Positions 37,565-47,706 are shown, counted from the first letter of the stretch. The stretch is 64,000 nucleotides of DNA from Pseudomonas anguilliseptica (GCF_900105355.1 NZ_FNSC01000001.1:62001-126000), one strand, 5' to 3'. A program made the numbers and translations. The notes: a model not told the origin generated them from the letters alone.

Positions 37565-38902
37565 CTAAACCTTGTGCAGAGCGAGCTCACGCTTTTCGTA
37601 CCTTGCTGGTACTCCCTCGCCCTGCGCCTGTTCCCCGCTCCACGCATGCAGTGCGCACTTTTCAGCGTTTGACCACAACCAACCACTGCGCCCACCCACC
37701 AGAGTGCTGACCGCATGCGCACGGCCAAATGGATTGTGCCGCGCCAGCAACAGCACGCTGTCACGCAGCCAGGCCAGGCTGCGGCTGTGGGATTGGAACA
37801 GCGGGGTAAGCAGGCGACTGGCTTGGCGGTAATAACGCAGGTGATCACGCCGGCTGCTGGCATAGGCAGCGAATACCGCAGACCAGTCGCAGTCCGTTGG
37901 TGTGCTCTGTGCGGTAACAGCTGCGGATAAAGCAGCCGCATCCACCAGGGCCATATTCGCGCCCTGGCCCAGTTGCGGGCTCATGGCATGAGCGCAGTCG
38001 CCGATGGCGATCACCCGGCCGTCGTGCCACTGCTGCATGCGCACATCGGCATACACCGCCTGGCTCAGTTGTTCGGGGCGTTCGATCAGTTCAACAAAGG
38101 GCTCAGCAGCGCTGCCGGCCAGTTGCAGCACCTGGGTTTTCCAGGCAGCCAAGCCGGCTTCACGCCAGGCGTCAAACTGCGCCACCGGCAGGCTCCAGAA
38201 CAGGCTGCTCAGGGCTTGCTCGCGGTTCAAGTGGGTACGCCCGGTGGGCATGATGCCGAACATCTGCGCACAGTCGCGGTACCACTGACGCAGGTCCGTG
38301 GCCTCCGGCGCGTTTGGCGATGAAGCCGGGGTCGGCACAATGCTCCACAGCGCGCCCCAGGGGTAAGGCTGCAGCCACTGTTTGACCTGCATCTGCCCAC
38401 GCAAGGCCGAACGCACACCATCGGCAAGCACCAGCGCGGCGAACTCGCCGAATGGCTGCTCGACGCCCTGTTCGTCCTGGCGATACAACTGCACATGGCT
38501 GCCGTACTGGCTGAAACGGCTGATATGCACGCCGGTTTCGATCTGTACCCCAGCTTGCCGTGCCGCGTTGAGCAGAGCCGTGAGCAACACGCTGCGATGA
38601 ATGCCCATGCCGAAACTGCCGGGTTGCCAATGCACATAACGGGTATCGAGGATCACCCAGCCATTGGCCGAGGTGCCGAACAGGCGGCTGACCGCCGCCC
38701 CCAGGCCACTGCATTCGGCAAACAGTCCCAGTTGCTGCAACACCGCCAGCCCCGAAGGTTGCAACAACACCCCGGCACCCACTGGCTGCAGTTCCGGCAC
38801 TCGCTCCAGCAGGCGCACGCTGAAACCTTGGCGAGCGAGGAACAGCGCCGTGGCCAAACCCGCCGTACCGGCCCCGACAATGGCAATCGGCAATCCCTTC
38901 AC
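37565..38902 (-). CDS. FAD-dependent monooxygenase (salicylate hydroxylase-like)
   Basis: A 445-residue flavoprotein aromatic-ring hydroxylase. The Rossmann FAD loop is IAIVGAGTAGLATALFLARQG; the DG-type motif is VLADGVRSALRGQ; the second FAD motif is VIAIGDCAHAMSPQLGQGANMALVDAAAL. This family hydroxylates aromatic rings using NAD(P)H and O2; the substrate is unknown. The C-terminal 60 residues (VSTLVGGRSGWLWSNAEKC) extend beyond the usual domain end. Convergent with the TPR gene. Confidence 0.87.
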   Translation of the reverse strand: MKGLPIAIVGAGTAGLATALFLARQGFSVRLLERVPELQPVGAGVLLQPSGLAVLQQLGLFAECSGLGAAVSRLFGTSANGWVILDTRYVHWQPGSFGMGIHRSVLLTALLNAARQAGVQIETGVHISRFSQYGSHVQLYRQDEQGVEQPFGEFAALVLADGVRSALRGQMQVKQWLQPYPWGALWSIVPTPASSPNAPEATDLRQWYRDCAQMFGIMPTGRTHLNREQALSSLFWSLPVAQFDAWREAGLAAWKTQVLQLAGSAAEPFVELIERPEQLSQAVYADVRMQQWHDGRVIAIGDCAHAMSPQLGQGANMALVDAAALSAAVTAQSTPTDCDWSAVFAAYASSRRDHLRYYRQASRLLTPLFQSHSRSLAWLRDSVLLLARHNPFGRAHAVSTLVGGRSGWLWSNAEKCALHAWSGEQAQGEGVPARYEKRELALHKV

Positions 38903-38984
38903 GATCCGTCTCCGTTGTTAAAACGAGCGGATTCTACGCCTCTGCCAGATAAACGCAGCCAGCCCCATCACAGGATGAACAGCG

Positions 38985-39742
38985 TCAAAGGAACATGCCG
39001 CCCGAGGCTTCAATCCGCTGCCCGGTAATCCAGCGGCTACCGTCGCTTAGCAGCATGGCAATCGCGCCGTCAATATCGTCCGGCAGGCCCACCCGGCCCA
39101 GAGCCGTGTTAGCGGCGATAAAAGCGTTGACCTGGCTGTTGTCGCGCACCACGCCGCCCCCAAAGTCGGTCTCGATAGCGCCAGGGGCCAGCACGTTGAC
39201 ACTGATACCACGCAGTCCCAGCTCCTTGGCCAGGTAGCGCGTCCACACCTCGATGCCACCCTTCATCGCCGCATAGGCGGCATAACCCGGCAGGCTGAAA
39301 CGCGCCAGACCGGTGGAAATATTGACGATGCGGCCCTGCTCGGCGATCAGCGGCAGCAGCTGCTGAGTAAGGAAAACGGCCCCTTGAGCTGGATATTCAC
39401 CAGTTGATCAAACTGCGCCTCAGTGGTTTCGGCAAAGCTGGCGTGGATGCCGATACCGGCGTTGTTGATCAGAAAGTCGAAATCATAGCGACCGAAGGTG
39501 CCCTGCAACCCGGCCGCCACTGCGTCGGCAAACGCGGCAAAGCTGCTGCTCTGGCTGACATCCAGCTGCAGCATCAACGCACGTGCGCCGAGTTGTTCGA
39601 TCTCAGCTGCCAGACTCTGCGCATCAGCCGCCTGGCTGTGATAAGTGCCGATGATGTCGATACCCTGGGCCGCCAGATGCAGAGCGGTGTTGCGCCCCAG
39701 GCCGCGGCTTGCGCCAGTGATCAATGCGATTTTACGAGTCAT
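38985..39742 (-). pseudogene. SDR-family oxidoreductase with a frameshift
   Basis: The first part (39742-39347) reads MTRKIALITGASRGLGRNTA with the TGxxxGxG cofactor motif and FDFLINNAGIGIHASFAE. The frame is lost at a run of four T (39373-39376 on this strand); adding one T restores KGPFFLTQQLLPLIAEQGRI and then the catalytic GYAAYAAMKGG (YxxxK), reaching the C-terminal frame from 39266 that ends RWITGQRIEASGGMFL. The intact protein would be about 252 residues. Divergent from a LysR gene. A single-base homopolymer loss could be an assembly error. Confidence 0.85.
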
Positions 39743-39882
39743 GTGCGTGCTCCTTCAGTTGACTAACAGTGCAGTGCTTGCAATCAGTGAGCACAGGTTA
39801 TTGCTCGTATTGAGCTGGATAAACGCAGCGAAATTGAAAACACTGATCATCAATCACGAACAATTCAATGGAGCGCCCGCCC

Positions 39883-40785
39883 ATGAACACCCTGGAACTG
39901 CTGCGCACCTTTGTCCGCGTCAGCGAGCTGGCCAGCTTTACCCAGGCCGCCGACAGCCTTGGCCTGCCCAGGTCGAGCGTGTCGCAGCAGGTGCAGAGCC
40001 TGGAAGCCTTGCTCGGCACACGTTTGCTGCACCGCACCACGCGCAAGGTGCAGCCAACCCAGGATGGCCTGGCGCTGTATGAACGCAGCAAGGACATGCT
40101 GGCCAATATGGAAGAGTTGGAAAGCCTGTTCCGCCAGGACGGCGCGCAGCTTAGCGGTCGCCTGCGCATCGACATGCCCACTGGCCTGGCGCGGCGCTTG
40201 GTGGCACCGCGGCTGGGAGAATTTACCGCGCAGCATCCCGGCATCGAACTGGAGATCAGCAGCAGTGATCGACGCGTAGACCTGGTGCGTGAAGGCTTCG
40301 ACTGCGTGCTGCGTATCGGTGTGGTCAACGAACCCAATCTGATCGTCCGCCCGCTCGGCCAGTTGTCCATGGTCAACTGCGCCAGCAGCGCCTACCTGGC
40401 GCGCTACGGCACCCCGCAGAGCCTCGATGACTTGGCTGAACATCGACTGATCCACTACGTGCCGGTACTCGGCAGCCGCTCAAGCGGTTTTGAATACCTG
40501 GCCGACGGCGCGCTGCAACAGCTGCCGATGGCGGGGAATGTCACGGTAAATAACGTCGATGCCTATGAAGGCGCGTGCCTGGGCGGGCTGGGAATTATCC
40601 AGGCTCCACTGCTCGGCGTTAGCGAGTTGCTGGCCAGCGGGCAGCTGCACAGCCTGTTGCCGGATTACCTGCCGCCGCCCATGCCGATCAGCCTGCTCTA
40701 CGCCCAGCGCCGTCATCAGCCGCAGCGGGTGCGGGTATTTATGCAGTGGCTGGAAGCGTTGCTGAGCGAGCACACCGGCGCCTGA
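39883..40785 (+). CDS. LysR-family transcriptional regulator
   Basis: About 300 residues with LLRTFVRVSELASFTQAADSLGLPRSSVSQQVQSLEALLGTRLLHRTTR at the N-terminus and a CrgA-type effector domain (GRLRIDMPTGLARRLVAPRL). ATG 39883 has GGAG 10 bp upstream; an ATG at 39868 is possible. It faces away from the broken SDR gene, its probable target. Confidence 0.88.
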   Translation: MNTLELLRTFVRVSELASFTQAADSLGLPRSSVSQQVQSLEALLGTRLLHRTTRKVQPTQDGLALYERSKDMLANMEELESLFRQDGAQLSGRLRIDMPTGLARRLVAPRLGEFTAQHPGIELEISSSDRRVDLVREGFDCVLRIGVVNEPNLIVRPLGQLSMVNCASSAYLARYGTPQSLDDLAEHRLIHYVPVLGSRSSGFEYLADGALQQLPMAGNVTVNNVDAYEGACLGGLGIIQAPLLGVSELLASGQLHSLLPDYLPPPMPISLLYAQRRHQPQRVRVFMQWLEALLSEHTGA

Positions 40786-40810
40786 CGAGCAGGCACCGGT
40801 TTCTTGCGCG

Positions 40811-41245
40811 TTACTGAGTCACCGGGAGGATGTCGAAACCTTTGCGGTTATCGCTGACGATACGGAAGTTCTGCTGCGAGCCCGGCTCAACCTTCACCGC
40901 CAGCTCACGGCGCAGGCGGCCCATGCCGCACAGGGTGTCGTCCATCTCGTCGATACCGATGCTCAGCACCCGCGTGCCAACCGGCACCTGAAAACGCACC
41001 TGCTCACCCACGCCGATGCGCGCGGCCACCTTGCGGTCGACCAGCACAGCCACATAGCAGCCGCCGCCCATGCCGCCGAAGTCGCGATTGACCTGCAACT
41101 CTCCACCCTGCCCCAGCGGCGCCTGATAGCCCAGCAAACGGTCCGCCGGCACAGGTTTGACATCCTCTGGCGCGGGCTTCCAGGACGAACAGCCGGCCAA
41201 CAGCAACAGCGGTAAAACGGCACAAGTCAATCGCATATGACGCAT
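40811..41245 (-). CDS. small lipoprotein of unknown function
   Basis: A 144-residue protein with a lipobox: MRHMRLTCAVLPLLLLAGCS, Cys being the predicted lipidation site. The mature part contains GGMGGGCYVAVLVDRKVAAR and RVLSIGIDEMDDTLCGMGRL, with two Cys that may pair. ATG 41245 has a GGAGGG site; the longer frame to 41518 has none. Family not recognised with certainty. Confidence 0.75.
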   Translation of the reverse strand: MRHMRLTCAVLPLLLLAGCSSWKPAPEDVKPVPADRLLGYQAPLGQGGELQVNRDFGGMGGGCYVAVLVDRKVAARIGVGEQVRFQVPVGTRVLSIGIDEMDDTLCGMGRLRRELAVKVEPGSQQNFRIVSDNRKGFDILPVTQ

Positions 41246-41363
41246 GGAAGCCCTCCATGGGCGCAGAAAACAGCAAAGGGAAACAGCCAAAACGGCTTGA
41301 GTATTGCCCCTGGCGCGGCCGGCCTCAAGTACAGACTGATGCGCCGCCGCAACCTGGCATTGA

Positions 41364-41801
41364 TCAACCGGCGATACGTTTGAGCAAACGCGTCTGCAAC
41401 GCCGCCAGCTCTTCCGGGGTCGCCTTGCCACCGGCATGTACGCTGAGCGCTTCGCCGGCGTAGCGCGGCACGATATGCATATGAATGTGGAACACCGTCT
41501 GCCCGGCTGGTGCGCCATTGAACTGCGCCACCTGCACCCCGGCAGGCTCCAGCTCGTCGACGATCACCCCAGTCAGCTTCTGCACCACGGCCATCACCTT
41601 GCTCAGGCTGTCGCTGTCGATTTCCAGAATATTGCGCGCCGCCGAGCGCTTGGGGATCACCAGGGTATGGCCAAAGGACTGCGGAAACACATCGAGGAAG
41701 GCCAGCACATCCTCATCCTCGTAGAGCTTGTAGCAAGGGGCTTCGCCGCGGATGATCTGGGCAAAGATATTCTGGTTGTCGTATTCGCCGTGCAGGCTCA
41801 T
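41364..41801 (-). CDS. HIT-family nucleotide hydrolase
   Basis: A 145-residue HIT protein: IFAQIIRGEAPCYKLYEDED at the start and the histidine triad VFHIHMHIVPRY near residue 100. HIT proteins hydrolyse nucleoside phosphoramidates, AMP-linked conjugates or dinucleoside polyphosphates. The start at 41801 matches the family; the frame's longer N-terminus does not. Confidence 0.92.
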   Translation of the reverse strand: MSLHGEYDNQNIFAQIIRGEAPCYKLYEDEDVLAFLDVFPQSFGHTLVIPKRSAARNILEIDSDSLSKVMAVVQKLTGVIVDELEPAGVQVAQFNGAPAGQTVFHIHMHIVPRYAGEALSVHAGGKATPEELAALQTRLLKRIAG

Positions 41802-41936
41802 CAATGTTCTCCAGTGAGCTGGGGTTGAGATGGCCCCAACCATACCGATTTCTGCGCGCGGGGAAAAACCTGCAACCTGACCAAATGGCCAATCACCGTT
41901 ACCCTGCGCCTTTCGCCACCTTAATCCGGAGCGCTC

Positions 41937-42641
41937 ATGTCAGATCTTTCCGTTTACCCAATTACGCAAAAATGGCCTGCCCAGCACCCAGAGCGCCTGC
42001 AGCTCTATTCGCTGCCCACGCCCAACGGCGTGAAAGCCTCGATCATGCTGGAAGAGATTGGCCTGGCCTATGAGCCGCACCTGGTCAGCTTCGACACCAA
42101 CGATCAGCTCAGCGAAGAATTCCTCTCGCTCAACCCGAACAACAAAATCCCGGCGATCCTCGACCCCAACGGCCCGGGCGGTAAACCGCTGGCGTTGTTC
42201 GAGTCCGGGGCGATACTGATCTACCTGGCAGAAAAGACCGGCCAGCTCTTGGCCGAAGACGCCGCCACGCGTTACGAAACCCTGCAGTGGCTGATGTGGC
42301 AGATGGGCGGCATCGGCCCGATGTTCGGCCAGCTGGGCTTCTTCCATAAATTCGCCGGCAAGGACTACCCGGACAAACGCCCGCGCGACCGTTACGTCGC
42401 CGAATCCCAGCGCCTGCTCGGCGTTATCGAACAACGCCTGCAAGGCCGCAGCTGGATCATGGGCGAGGACTACAGCATCGCCGATATCGCCGTGTTCCCC
42501 TGGGTGCGAAACCTGGTGGGTTTCTACGAAGCCGGTGAACTGGTGGAATTCGAGCGTTTCAGCAATGTGCAGCGGGTGCTGCAAGCCTTTGTCGCTCGCC
42601 CGGCGGTGATCAAGGGCTTGGCCACCCCGGCACGCGGCTAA
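41937..42641 (+). CDS. glutathione S-transferase (YghU/Nu-class-like)
   Basis: A 234-residue GST. Thioredoxin-fold N-terminus LQLYSLPTPNGVKASIMLEE with ESGAILIYLAEKTG (glutathione site ES pair), and helical C-terminus with GRSWIMGEDYSIADIAVFPWVR. The TPNG segment and overall pattern resemble YfcG/YghU, which reduce disulfide bonds. Precedes the amidase gene by about 90 bp. Confidence 0.88.
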   Translation: MSDLSVYPITQKWPAQHPERLQLYSLPTPNGVKASIMLEEIGLAYEPHLVSFDTNDQLSEEFLSLNPNNKIPAILDPNGPGGKPLALFESGAILIYLAEKTGQLLAEDAATRYETLQWLMWQMGGIGPMFGQLGFFHKFAGKDYPDKRPRDRYVAESQRLLGVIEQRLQGRSWIMGEDYSIADIAVFPWVRNLVGFYEAGELVEFERFSNVQRVLQAFVARPAVIKGLATPARG

Positions 42642-42730
42642 AATAGACGCCAGCAACCTGTTCAACGCGTACACAACAGCGCCACGAGAACTGATATGAA
42701 CAATGCTCTTCAACAGCCAGCGGTGACAGC

Positions 42731-44440
42731 ATGATCGAGGTAACCGAGCTTTCCATTGCCGAACTGCGCGCCGCGCTCGAAGCCGGCCAGACCACGGCGG
42801 TCGAACTGGTACAGGCCTACCTCGCCCGCATCGATGCCTACGACGCTGCCAGCACGCCGACCCGACTCAATGCCGTGGTGGTGCGCAACCCCGACGCGCT
42901 CAAGGAAGCTCAGGCTGCCGATGAACGCCGCGCCCGTGGTGCAACACTTGGTCCGCTGGACGGCATTCCCTACACCGCCAAGGACAGCTACCTGGTCAAG
43001 GGCCTGACCGCCGCCTCCGGCAGCCCGGCCTTCAAGGACCTGGTCGCCTATCGCGATGCCTTTACCGTCGAGCGTCTGCGCGGCGCCGGAGCCATCTGCC
43101 TGGGTAAAACCAATATGCCGCCCATGGCCAACGGCGGCATGCAGCGCGGCGTCTATGGCCGCGCGGAAAGCCCGTACAACGCGGCCTACCTTACTGCGCC
43201 CTTCGCCTCGGGCTCATCCAACGGCGCCGGCACGGCCACTGCCGCCAGCTTTGCCGCTTTTGGCCTGGCCGAAGAAACCTGGTCCAGCGGTCGCGGCCCG
43301 GCCTCGAACAATGGCCTGTGCGCCTACACGCCGTCACGCGGGGTGATCTCGGTGCGCGGCAACTGGCCGCTGACACCGACCATGGACGTGGTCGTGCCCT
43401 ATGCCCGGACCATGGCCGACCTACTCGAAATACTCGACATCGTGGTCGCCGACGACCCGGACAACCGTGGCGACCTCTGGCGCCTGCAGCCCTGGGTAGC
43501 GATCCCGAAAGCCTCCGATATACGTCCAGCCGCCTATGCCGACCTGGCCGCCAAGGCCGATGCCCTGGCCGGCAAACGCTTTGGCGTGCCGCGTATGTTT
43601 ATCAACCAGGATGACGCCGCCGGCACCAGCGAAAACCCAGGCATCGACGGCCCGACCGGCCAGCGTATCCACACCCGCGCCTCGGTGATCGACCTGTGGG
43701 AAGCCGCACGCAAGGCGCTGGAAGCCGCTGGCGCCGAAGTCATCGAAGTCGACTTCCCGCTGGTGTCCAACTGCGAAGGCGACCGCCCAGGCGCGCCGAC
43801 CGTTTACAACCGTGGCATCGTCACCCCAGAGTTTTTGCATGACGAGCTGTGGGAGCTGAGCGGCTGGGCCTTTGACGACTTCCTGCGCGCCAACGGCGAT
43901 CCGAAGCTGAACACACTGGCCGACGTCGACGGCCCGCAGATTTTCCCCCACGACCCCGGCACCCTGCCCAATCGCGAAGGCGACCTGGCCGCCGGCATGG
44001 ACGAATACGTCAATATGGCCAAGCGCGGCCTGAAGAACTGGGACCAGATCGAAACCCTGCCCGATGGCCTGCGTGGCCTGGAACACACCCGCAAGCTCGA
44101 CCTGGAAGACTGGATGGACAACCTCGGCCTCGACGCCGTGCTGTTCCCCACCGTCGCCGACGTCGGCCCGGCGGATGCCGACGTCAATCCCGCGTCTGCG
44201 GATATCGCCTGGAGCAACGGCGTGTGGGTGGCCAACGGCAACCTGGCGATCCGTCATCTGGGCGTGCCCACCGTCACCGTGCCGATGGGCGTGATGGCCG
44301 ATATCGGCATGCCCGCCGGTCTGACCTTCGCCGGCCGCGCCTATGACGACTCCGCCCTGCTGCGCTTTGCCGCCGCCTTCGAGTCCACCGGTTCGAAGCG
44401 CCTGGTGCCGCCGCGTACGCCGCCGCTGTCGCGCGGTTAA
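42731..44440 (+). CDS. amidase (amidase signature family)
   Basis: A 569-residue amidase-signature hydrolase. The Ser-cisSer-Lys triad can be placed: Lys in LDGIPYTAKDSYLVKG, the Ser pair region in APFASGSSNGAGTATAA, and the later Ser in EETWSSGRGPAS. The canonical GGSSGG is changed to GSSNGAG, and the nucleophile segment reads WSSGRGPASNNG where GTDTGGSIR-like text is usual, a variation seen in one amidase subgroup. Substrate unknown. A strong terminator follows. Confidence 0.85.
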   Translation: MIEVTELSIAELRAALEAGQTTAVELVQAYLARIDAYDAASTPTRLNAVVVRNPDALKEAQAADERRARGATLGPLDGIPYTAKDSYLVKGLTAASGSPAFKDLVAYRDAFTVERLRGAGAICLGKTNMPPMANGGMQRGVYGRAESPYNAAYLTAPFASGSSNGAGTATAASFAAFGLAEETWSSGRGPASNNGLCAYTPSRGVISVRGNWPLTPTMDVVVPYARTMADLLEILDIVVADDPDNRGDLWRLQPWVAIPKASDIRPAAYADLAAKADALAGKRFGVPRMFINQDDAAGTSENPGIDGPTGQRIHTRASVIDLWEAARKALEAAGAEVIEVDFPLVSNCEGDRPGAPTVYNRGIVTPEFLHDELWELSGWAFDDFLRANGDPKLNTLADVDGPQIFPHDPGTLPNREGDLAAGMDEYVNMAKRGLKNWDQIETLPDGLRGLEHTRKLDLEDWMDNLGLDAVLFPTVADVGPADADVNPASADIAWSNGVWVANGNLAIRHLGVPTVTVPMGVMADIGMPAGLTFAGRAYDDSALLRFAAAFESTGSKRLVPPRTPPLSRG

Positions 44441-44447
44441 CAGCACG

Positions 44448-44490
44448 ACGGGATTGGCGCGCAAGGCGTCAATCCCGTTTTCGTTGTTTA
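44448..44490 (+). terminator. amidase terminator
   Basis: ACGGGATTG-GCGC...GCGTC-CAATCCCGT forms a long stem around a CGCAAGG-type loop, followed by TTTCGTTGTTT, just after the amidase stop. Confidence 0.88.
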
Positions 44491-44626
44491 GATAACAGCA
44501 TGGCAATCGCTGCGCTCAACCCATCCTACCTAGCCAGCCCCCACAACAGCAGGAAATGGCCAGGCCCTGCCTGTCTGCCCGATAAATAAATCTGCCCCCA
44601 TCTCTCCTGCCCGCAGCGCCGCCGGC

Positions 44627-45322
44627 TTACGCCAGCAGCTCAGTAATCCACTGCGTCTGTTGCGCGACCTTCTGCACCTTCTTCTCTGGCACCTCTTGCC
44701 GCGCCTGAGCGAAGTAGGCCAGGGTCTGCTGCTTCAGGCGCAGCAGGCGTTGCCACTTGGCCAGGAACGCCGGGCTGCGCGCCTGCATCTGCAGCGGGCC
44801 AAAGTACAACTCCTCGGCGCTATAGGTCACAGGTCCAGAACGTTCGGCCACGATAATTTCGTAGGCAAAGCGATTCTCCCGCAGCACTTCCTCACAGAGG
44901 ATGCGGTAGCCACTTTCCATCAGCCATTGCCGCAGCGGCTGCTCGCCGCCGTTGGGCTGCAGAATCAAACGCTCCTGACCACTCAGGCGCGCCTTACCGC
45001 TGTCGAGGATGTCGCGAATCCGCTCGCCGCCCATCCCGCAGATGCTGATCGCCGTGATGGCATCGCCCGCCTCAATCGCCGCCAAACCATCGGCCAGACG
45101 CACACTGATGCGTTGGCCCAGGTCGCTTTCACGCACGCTACGTTCAGCCGCGTGGAACGGCGTCAACGCCACCTCCCCCGCCACTGCAGCCTCGATAGCA
45201 CCACGGCGCATCAACGCCACCGGCAGATAGGCGTGATCCGAGCCAATATCAGCCAGGCGCGCCCCTGCCGGCACATGCGCCGCCACACGCTCCAGGCGCA
45301 TAGACAATGTCTGCTCGTTCAA
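44627..45322 (-). CDS. TrmK-family tRNA (adenine-N1) methyltransferase-like protein
   Basis: A 231-residue Rossmann-fold methyltransferase of the TrmK family: RLADIGSDHAYLPVALMRRG is the S-adenosylmethionine loop, AISICGMGGERIRDIL follows and LILQPNGGEQPLRQWLMESG holds the NPPY-position variant PNGG. TrmK methylates A22 of tRNA in Gram-positive bacteria; the role of proteobacterial homologues is less certain. ATG 45322 used; an ATG at 45301 would also fit. Confidence 0.85.
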   Translation of the reverse strand: MNEQTLSMRLERVAAHVPAGARLADIGSDHAYLPVALMRRGAIEAAVAGEVALTPFHAAERSVRESDLGQRISVRLADGLAAIEAGDAITAISICGMGGERIRDILDSGKARLSGQERLILQPNGGEQPLRQWLMESGYRILCEEVLRENRFAYEIIVAERSGPVTYSAEELYFGPLQMQARSPAFLAKWQRLLRLKQQTLAYFAQARQEVPEKKVQKVAQQTQWITELLA

Positions 45323-45691
45323 CCCCAGCCCCTTCTCAGCCTTGACGTCCGGCCATTAAGCCGAATCGGGGCGCGATTCTGTCGAGCAATGCCGTATATG
45401 GCAAATCGCGGCGACCAGCGCTCAGTGCCCGATCCGAGCCATTGAAGCAGGGAAGCATAAATAACGAAACTTACGTTATGGGCTGTTCACGACCCGTAGC
45501 GGCCACTGGCGAATGGCAAATACCGGCCAGAAGCGGACGGTCAGGCCCGCAGTGTGTCGCGATAGCCGGTCGCAGCGGCCTTGGCACTGGCTTTAGCGGA
45601 CACCACGACGCACTTGGCTTCATCCGGAAATACTTGCTAAGCCCATGTCACCGAGTGCGGCGAAGTTTGCGCATATAACGCCAGCTGGCCT
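45323..45691. other. 369-bp intergenic region, no gene seen
   Basis: I find no supported reading frame. It contains GGCCAGAAGCGGAC (about 45529-45542), the reverse complement of GTCCGCTTCTGGCC, the same short motif that appears at 47662 and, with changes, at 52780. The region looks like decayed sequence between the TrmK-like and NmrA-like genes. Confidence 0.5.
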
Positions 45692-46574
45692 TTATTGCTG
45701 ACGCTGTACCAGTTCGCCGATAACTCGTTCGAGCGGAGTTGTTCCTACCCATTCGACCGCGCGGGGATCGCTCTTGATGTCGATATGCGAGCAATTGAGG
45801 CCACGGGTCATTTCGGTGAATCCAGCAAGGGCGGCCTTTGAGAAATGGGCATCCGCCAGCGCTTCTGGCCACTCAGTTTCCGGCAGAACTGCAACGTCGA
45901 CAGGCTTCTCGAGCGTGGCTGAAACAATGGCAGCGACATCGTTCGGGGCATAGTCTTTGGGCCCCGCGAGAGTGACGGCGCAGGTCCCCGTCCTTTTTTC
46001 TTGCAGCAAAGCAGCTGCAGCACTACCGACATCCACAGTCGCCACCATCGGGAGAAGACGCTGCGGTGGTGCCAGAAACGTCGGCAGAGTGCCGCTGCGC
46101 ATGGCCTGCCCGACCATCGGCATCCAGTTCTCCATGAAATAGGCCGCGCGCAGGAAGACGGTGGACACTCCGGCATCGGTCAAACGCTGCTCGAACATGC
46201 GGTTCATCCTGATCCACCCTGTTCCGCTTTCACGGTCGGCACCCACCGAGGAAAGGGCCACAAGTCTGGGCACGTCCGCCGCAATTGCGGCGCGCGCCGT
46301 GATCTCGGCAATCAACTCTGCTCTCTCGAACAGGTCTTCACGGCTGTAGTGTTGCGGGCTGACGACATAGGCGCCTTGGACCTGACTGAGTGCCTGGGTC
46401 ATTGCGGCCAGATCAGTCAGGTCGGCCACGGCAACTTCTGCGCCACGTTCGGCCCAAGTCGCGCACCACGACGCGCACAGGCTGGCCGGAGCGCAAGAGA
46501 GCATCAGCGGTTGCGGCGCCGGTACGGCCGGACACGCCGAATACAGCATAAGGAAGGGGGGAATAAGCAGTCAT
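45692..46574 (-). pseudogene. NmrA/NAD(P)-binding family protein with a frameshift
   Basis: The N-terminus (from ATG 46574) reads YAVFGVSGRTGAATADALLR and VRVVVRD, a GxxGxxG cofactor loop, and then runs off frame at about 46458. The remainder, WAERGAEVAVADLTDLAAM to GTTPLERVIGELVQ, continues in the next frame. Relatives have a few residues between VRD and the W/ARGAEV segment, so a small deletion of 3n-1 bases is the simplest explanation. Intact it would be about 295 residues, an SDR-type quinone or NADPH sensor/reductase. Divergent from a LysR gene. Confidence 0.8.
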
Positions 46575-46653
46575 ACAACATCTCCTGTTTAGATGAACCA
46601 GGATGGTGGATGATTGCGCGACGTACATAAATGATATGGAAGTTATAGCTAAC

Positions 46654-47574
46654 ATGCGTCAAGTGGATTTATCTAGGGTCGACCTCAATCTGTTAAAGCT
46701 GTTCGAAGCACTCGTTCGGGAGCGAAGTGTTACGCAGGCGGGCCTCCGCCTGGGCTTGAGCCAACCGGCCGCCAGCCGCGCTCTGGGGCGATTGCGCACG
46801 ATGCTGGGTGATCGCCTGGTGGTTCGCGGCAAGCTCGGGCTGGAACTGACGCCACGCGGCGAAATGCTGGCAGCTCCAGTGGCTAAACTGCTGGACGATG
46901 CCAGAGGCATCGTCTCGCCTGCCGTCTTCGACCCTGCCTCTGCAACGGGTCGAATCACGATTGCCGCGCACGACCATCTGAGCCTGACGGTCCTTGCTGG
47001 TTTAATCGCCCGTTTCGAGCGCCATGCGCCGGCGCTAAGTCTCCATATCGCGCAACCTGTTGGGGATAACGTGCGGCTTGTCGAACAGGGGGACGTAGAT
47101 CTAGCACTGGGTATTTTCGAGACACTACCCGGCAGTCTCCATCGACGCCGCCTTTACGCTGATAGCTTGGTGTGCGTAGTGAGGTCCGATCACCCCTATG
47201 TAACAGACGGACTCAGCCTGGAGCGTTATGTGACCTTGCGCCACATCACCGTGACCATTTCCGGAGTGGGAGAGAGCGCGGTCGAAGTCGCGCTCTCGAC
47301 GCTGGGGCTCACTCGCCAAGTCGCGCTGCGAGTTCCCCACTTTCTTGCTGGTGCGATGCTGGTGGCGGACAGCGACATGATTCTCACGTTGCCCAGCCGT
47401 TTGGCGCGCCTGCTTGCGAAAAGGCTCCCACTTGCGCTCCTAGATCTGCCGCTAAAGGTTGCGCCCCTGTCACCAGCCATGATCTGGAATGAACGCTTTC
47501 ACGGCGACCCCGCCCATGTTTGGGTCAGGCAACAGCTTGTCGACGTCGTCGCATCGTTCAATACGGCCGGATAA
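46654..47574 (+). CDS. LysR-family transcriptional regulator
   Basis: About 306 residues: MRQVDLSRVDLNLLKLFEAL opens the helix-turn-helix (VTQAGLRLGLSQPAASRALGRLR), and the effector domain has ASATGRITIAAHDHLSLTVLAGL. ATG 46654 is preferred because GGAAG lies 10 bp upstream; ATG 46636 is also in frame. It is divergent from the NmrA-like pseudogene. The 3' side is 130 bp from the IS1182-family element. Confidence 0.87.
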   Translation: MRQVDLSRVDLNLLKLFEALVRERSVTQAGLRLGLSQPAASRALGRLRTMLGDRLVVRGKLGLELTPRGEMLAAPVAKLLDDARGIVSPAVFDPASATGRITIAAHDHLSLTVLAGLIARFERHAPALSLHIAQPVGDNVRLVEQGDVDLALGIFETLPGSLHRRRLYADSLVCVVRSDHPYVTDGLSLERYVTLRHITVTISGVGESAVEVALSTLGLTRQVALRVPHFLAGAMLVADSDMILTLPSRLARLLAKRLPLALLDLPLKVAPLSPAMIWNERFHGDPAHVWVRQQLVDVVASFNTAG

Positions 47575-47706
47575 ATGCCGCCGCCCTCGATCTATAAAAT
47601 GGTGATTCCCCAAATTATTATTAGTCTCGGATCCTTAATATTCTCAGCGGCTGTCTCAGGATGTCCGCTTCTGGCCGCGAGTTGCCCGTCGCAACAGGCT
47701 GGAGTC

